Assembly: GCF_001054325.1 (NCBI RefSeq)
Contig: NZ_JVVM01000022.1
Span: 248,001 to 312,000 of the forward strand
Origin: Corynebacterium vitaeruminis
Lineage (GTDB): Bacteria > Actinomycetota > Actinomycetes > Mycobacteriales > Mycobacteriaceae
Direction of reading: 5' to 3'
Length of the DNA stretch: 64,000 bases
Position 1 is the stretch's first letter. Every line of letters begins with the position of its first letter. The position numbers and the translations under genes were made by a program. Shown piece by piece: positions 63,200 to 64,000 of the stretch. The notes under the pieces were generated by a model, which was given only the letters and a program-made list of their open reading frames with translations, searched no databases and had not been told where the DNA came from.

Positions 63200-64000
63200 G
63201 TGCAGAGTCGGCGTCGTCGTGGCACCTTGGCTTCCATTGCGGCAGAGCTTGGAGTCTCACGCACGACTGTATCCAACGCTTACAACCGTCCTGACCAGCT
63301 CTCGGAGAAGTTGCGGGAGCACATCCTGGAAACTGCGGAGCGGCTGGGCTATCCGGGGCCGGACCCAATGGCCCGCGGTCTGCGCATGCGCCGTGTCGGC
63401 GCCATCGGGGTCCTGTTTACCGAACACCTCCCGTTCGCATTCGATGACCCCGCGTCCGTGGATTTTCTTGCTGGCCTTGCGGAGGAGCTCGGCGAAATGG
63501 GCGACTCCATGCTGGTCATTCCAGCCTCTTCCGAGGAAGGCGGGGAGGTGGATCTCAGTCTGATTCGGCAGGCGGTTGTCGACGGCTTCGTGGTCTACTC
63601 CGTCGCTGACAACGATCCGTTCCTCGCCGCAGTTCGCGCTCGCGGCTTGCCGACGGTCGTGTGCGACCAGCCTGCGGATGTGGCAGCTCTGCCGTTTGTG
63701 GGCATCGACGACCGTGAGGCCATTAAGCCGGCAGTGCGACATCTGACTGAGCTGGGGCATCGCAAGGTCGGAATTCTGTCGGTGCGTTTGTCGCGTACCC
63801 CGAATTCGGGATATGTCACAGAGAAACGGCTAACAGGAGCGCATCACCAGGTGCAGAAGAACCGTGTTGAAGGTGCGCTGGAAGCGCTTGCCGAGGTCGG
63901 TATTCAACAGTCGGATGTGCCCATCATCGAGCGTCATCTCAATGACCGCGAGAACAACCGCGATGCTGCTCGCCAGCTGTTAACCGAGAACCCTGATCTG
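63200..64000 (+). CDS. LacI-family transcriptional regulator (partial, runs off window)
   Basis: 267 codons are visible from a GTG at 63200 with AAGAAGGGG 9 bp upstream; the frame is open to the window end. The N-terminal helix-turn-helix (TLASIAAELGVSRTTVSNAY) and hinge helix region are typical of LacI, followed by a periplasmic-binding-protein-like sugar/effector domain (VGAIGVLFTEHLPFAF, DGFVVYSVADNDPF, VGIDDREAIKPAVRHL). It is divergent from the zinc operon. The effector cannot be told. An insert with SVRLSRTPNSGYVTEKRLTG in the ligand domain is seen in several actinobacterial members. Confidence 0.9.
   Translation, partial: MQSRRRRGTLASIAAELGVSRTTVSNAYNRPDQLSEKLREHILETAERLGYPGPDPMARGLRMRRVGAIGVLFTEHLPFAFDDPASVDFLAGLAEELGEMGDSMLVIPASSEEGGEVDLSLIRQAVVDGFVVYSVADNDPFLAAVRARGLPTVVCDQPADVAALPFVGIDDREAIKPAVRHLTELGHRKVGILSVRLSRTPNSGYVTEKRLTGAHHQVQKNRVEGALEALAEVGIQQSDVPIIERHLNDRENNRDAARQLLTENPDL

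Noticed and set aside
1..64000. tRNA genes, CRISPR arrays, insertion sequences or integrases marking the accessory block
   Set aside because: No T-loop plus acceptor pattern, no regularly spaced repeats and no transposase or integrase protein was found by reading; the block boundaries carry no evident mobility genes.

Overview
The window is chromosomal DNA from a high-GC actinobacterium of the Corynebacterium/Mycobacterium group, most likely a Corynebacterium. The evidence is the housekeeping gene set and order: DUF2520 gene-panC-panD-lysS on the left; clpC, mutY, a beta-carbonic anhydrase, radA, an LpqE-like lipoprotein, carD, cysS and rlmB on the right. This echoes the M. tuberculosis Rv3602c-Rv3579c neighbourhood. 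No rRNA, tRNA, CRISPR array, insertion sequence, integrase or phage gene was found.

Left flank (1-11.4 kb): end of an unidentified gene, DUF2520 Rossmann protein, panC, panD, a Tat-exported PhoX-type phosphatase, lysS, a Tat-exported metallophosphoesterase, and two paired acyl-CoA dehydrogenases (FadE24/FadE23-like) behind a GlxR/CRP-type site.

Accessory block 1 (11.5-34.4 kb): a long + strand gene run encoding three membrane proteins, a secreted-side VWA protein with a cytoplasmic Trp-rich tail, a very large tubulin-like GTPase (1276 aa), a membrane-anchored partner that starts with a glycine-rich nucleotide-binding-like motif, an Fn3-like protein, a GAP1-like protein, a TerD/VWA-like protein and a P-loop GTPase. 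A TPR-like gene on the opposite strand, a second Tat metallophosphoesterase and a single-TM protein follow. This looks like a membrane-associated, NTP-dependent signalling or conflict system. Low-complexity Gly/Trp/Phe-rich tails recur in several of its otherwise unrelated components.

Middle (34.5-38.5 kb): a FadD-type acyl-CoA ligase, an extremely Asp-rich small lipoprotein, a membrane coiled-coil protein and a lipoprotein.

Accessory block 2 (38.6-46.5 kb): a tightly overlapping + strand operon with two multi-TM proteins, a GrpE-like protein, an Hsp70 lacking the usual C-terminal lid, a single-TM protein, a receptor-type Ser/Thr kinase with an unusual HGD catalytic loop, and an FHA-domain protein. 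A DUF4236 miniprotein lies convergent to it. It reads as a chaperone plus phospho-signalling module. Whether blocks 1 and 2 work together is inference.

Right flank (46.7-64 kb): a small secreted protein, clpC with a ClgR-like site, a second DUF4236-like miniprotein abutting clpC, a secretory lipase, mutY, carbonic anhydrase, a membrane protein, radA, lpqE-like gene, carD, cysS, rlmB, a zinc ABC transporter operon with a Zur-like site, and the start of a LacI-family regulator that runs off the window. The roughly 40 kb between lysS and clpC occupies the place where mycobacteria carry lsr2; no Lsr2-like gene is visible in the window.
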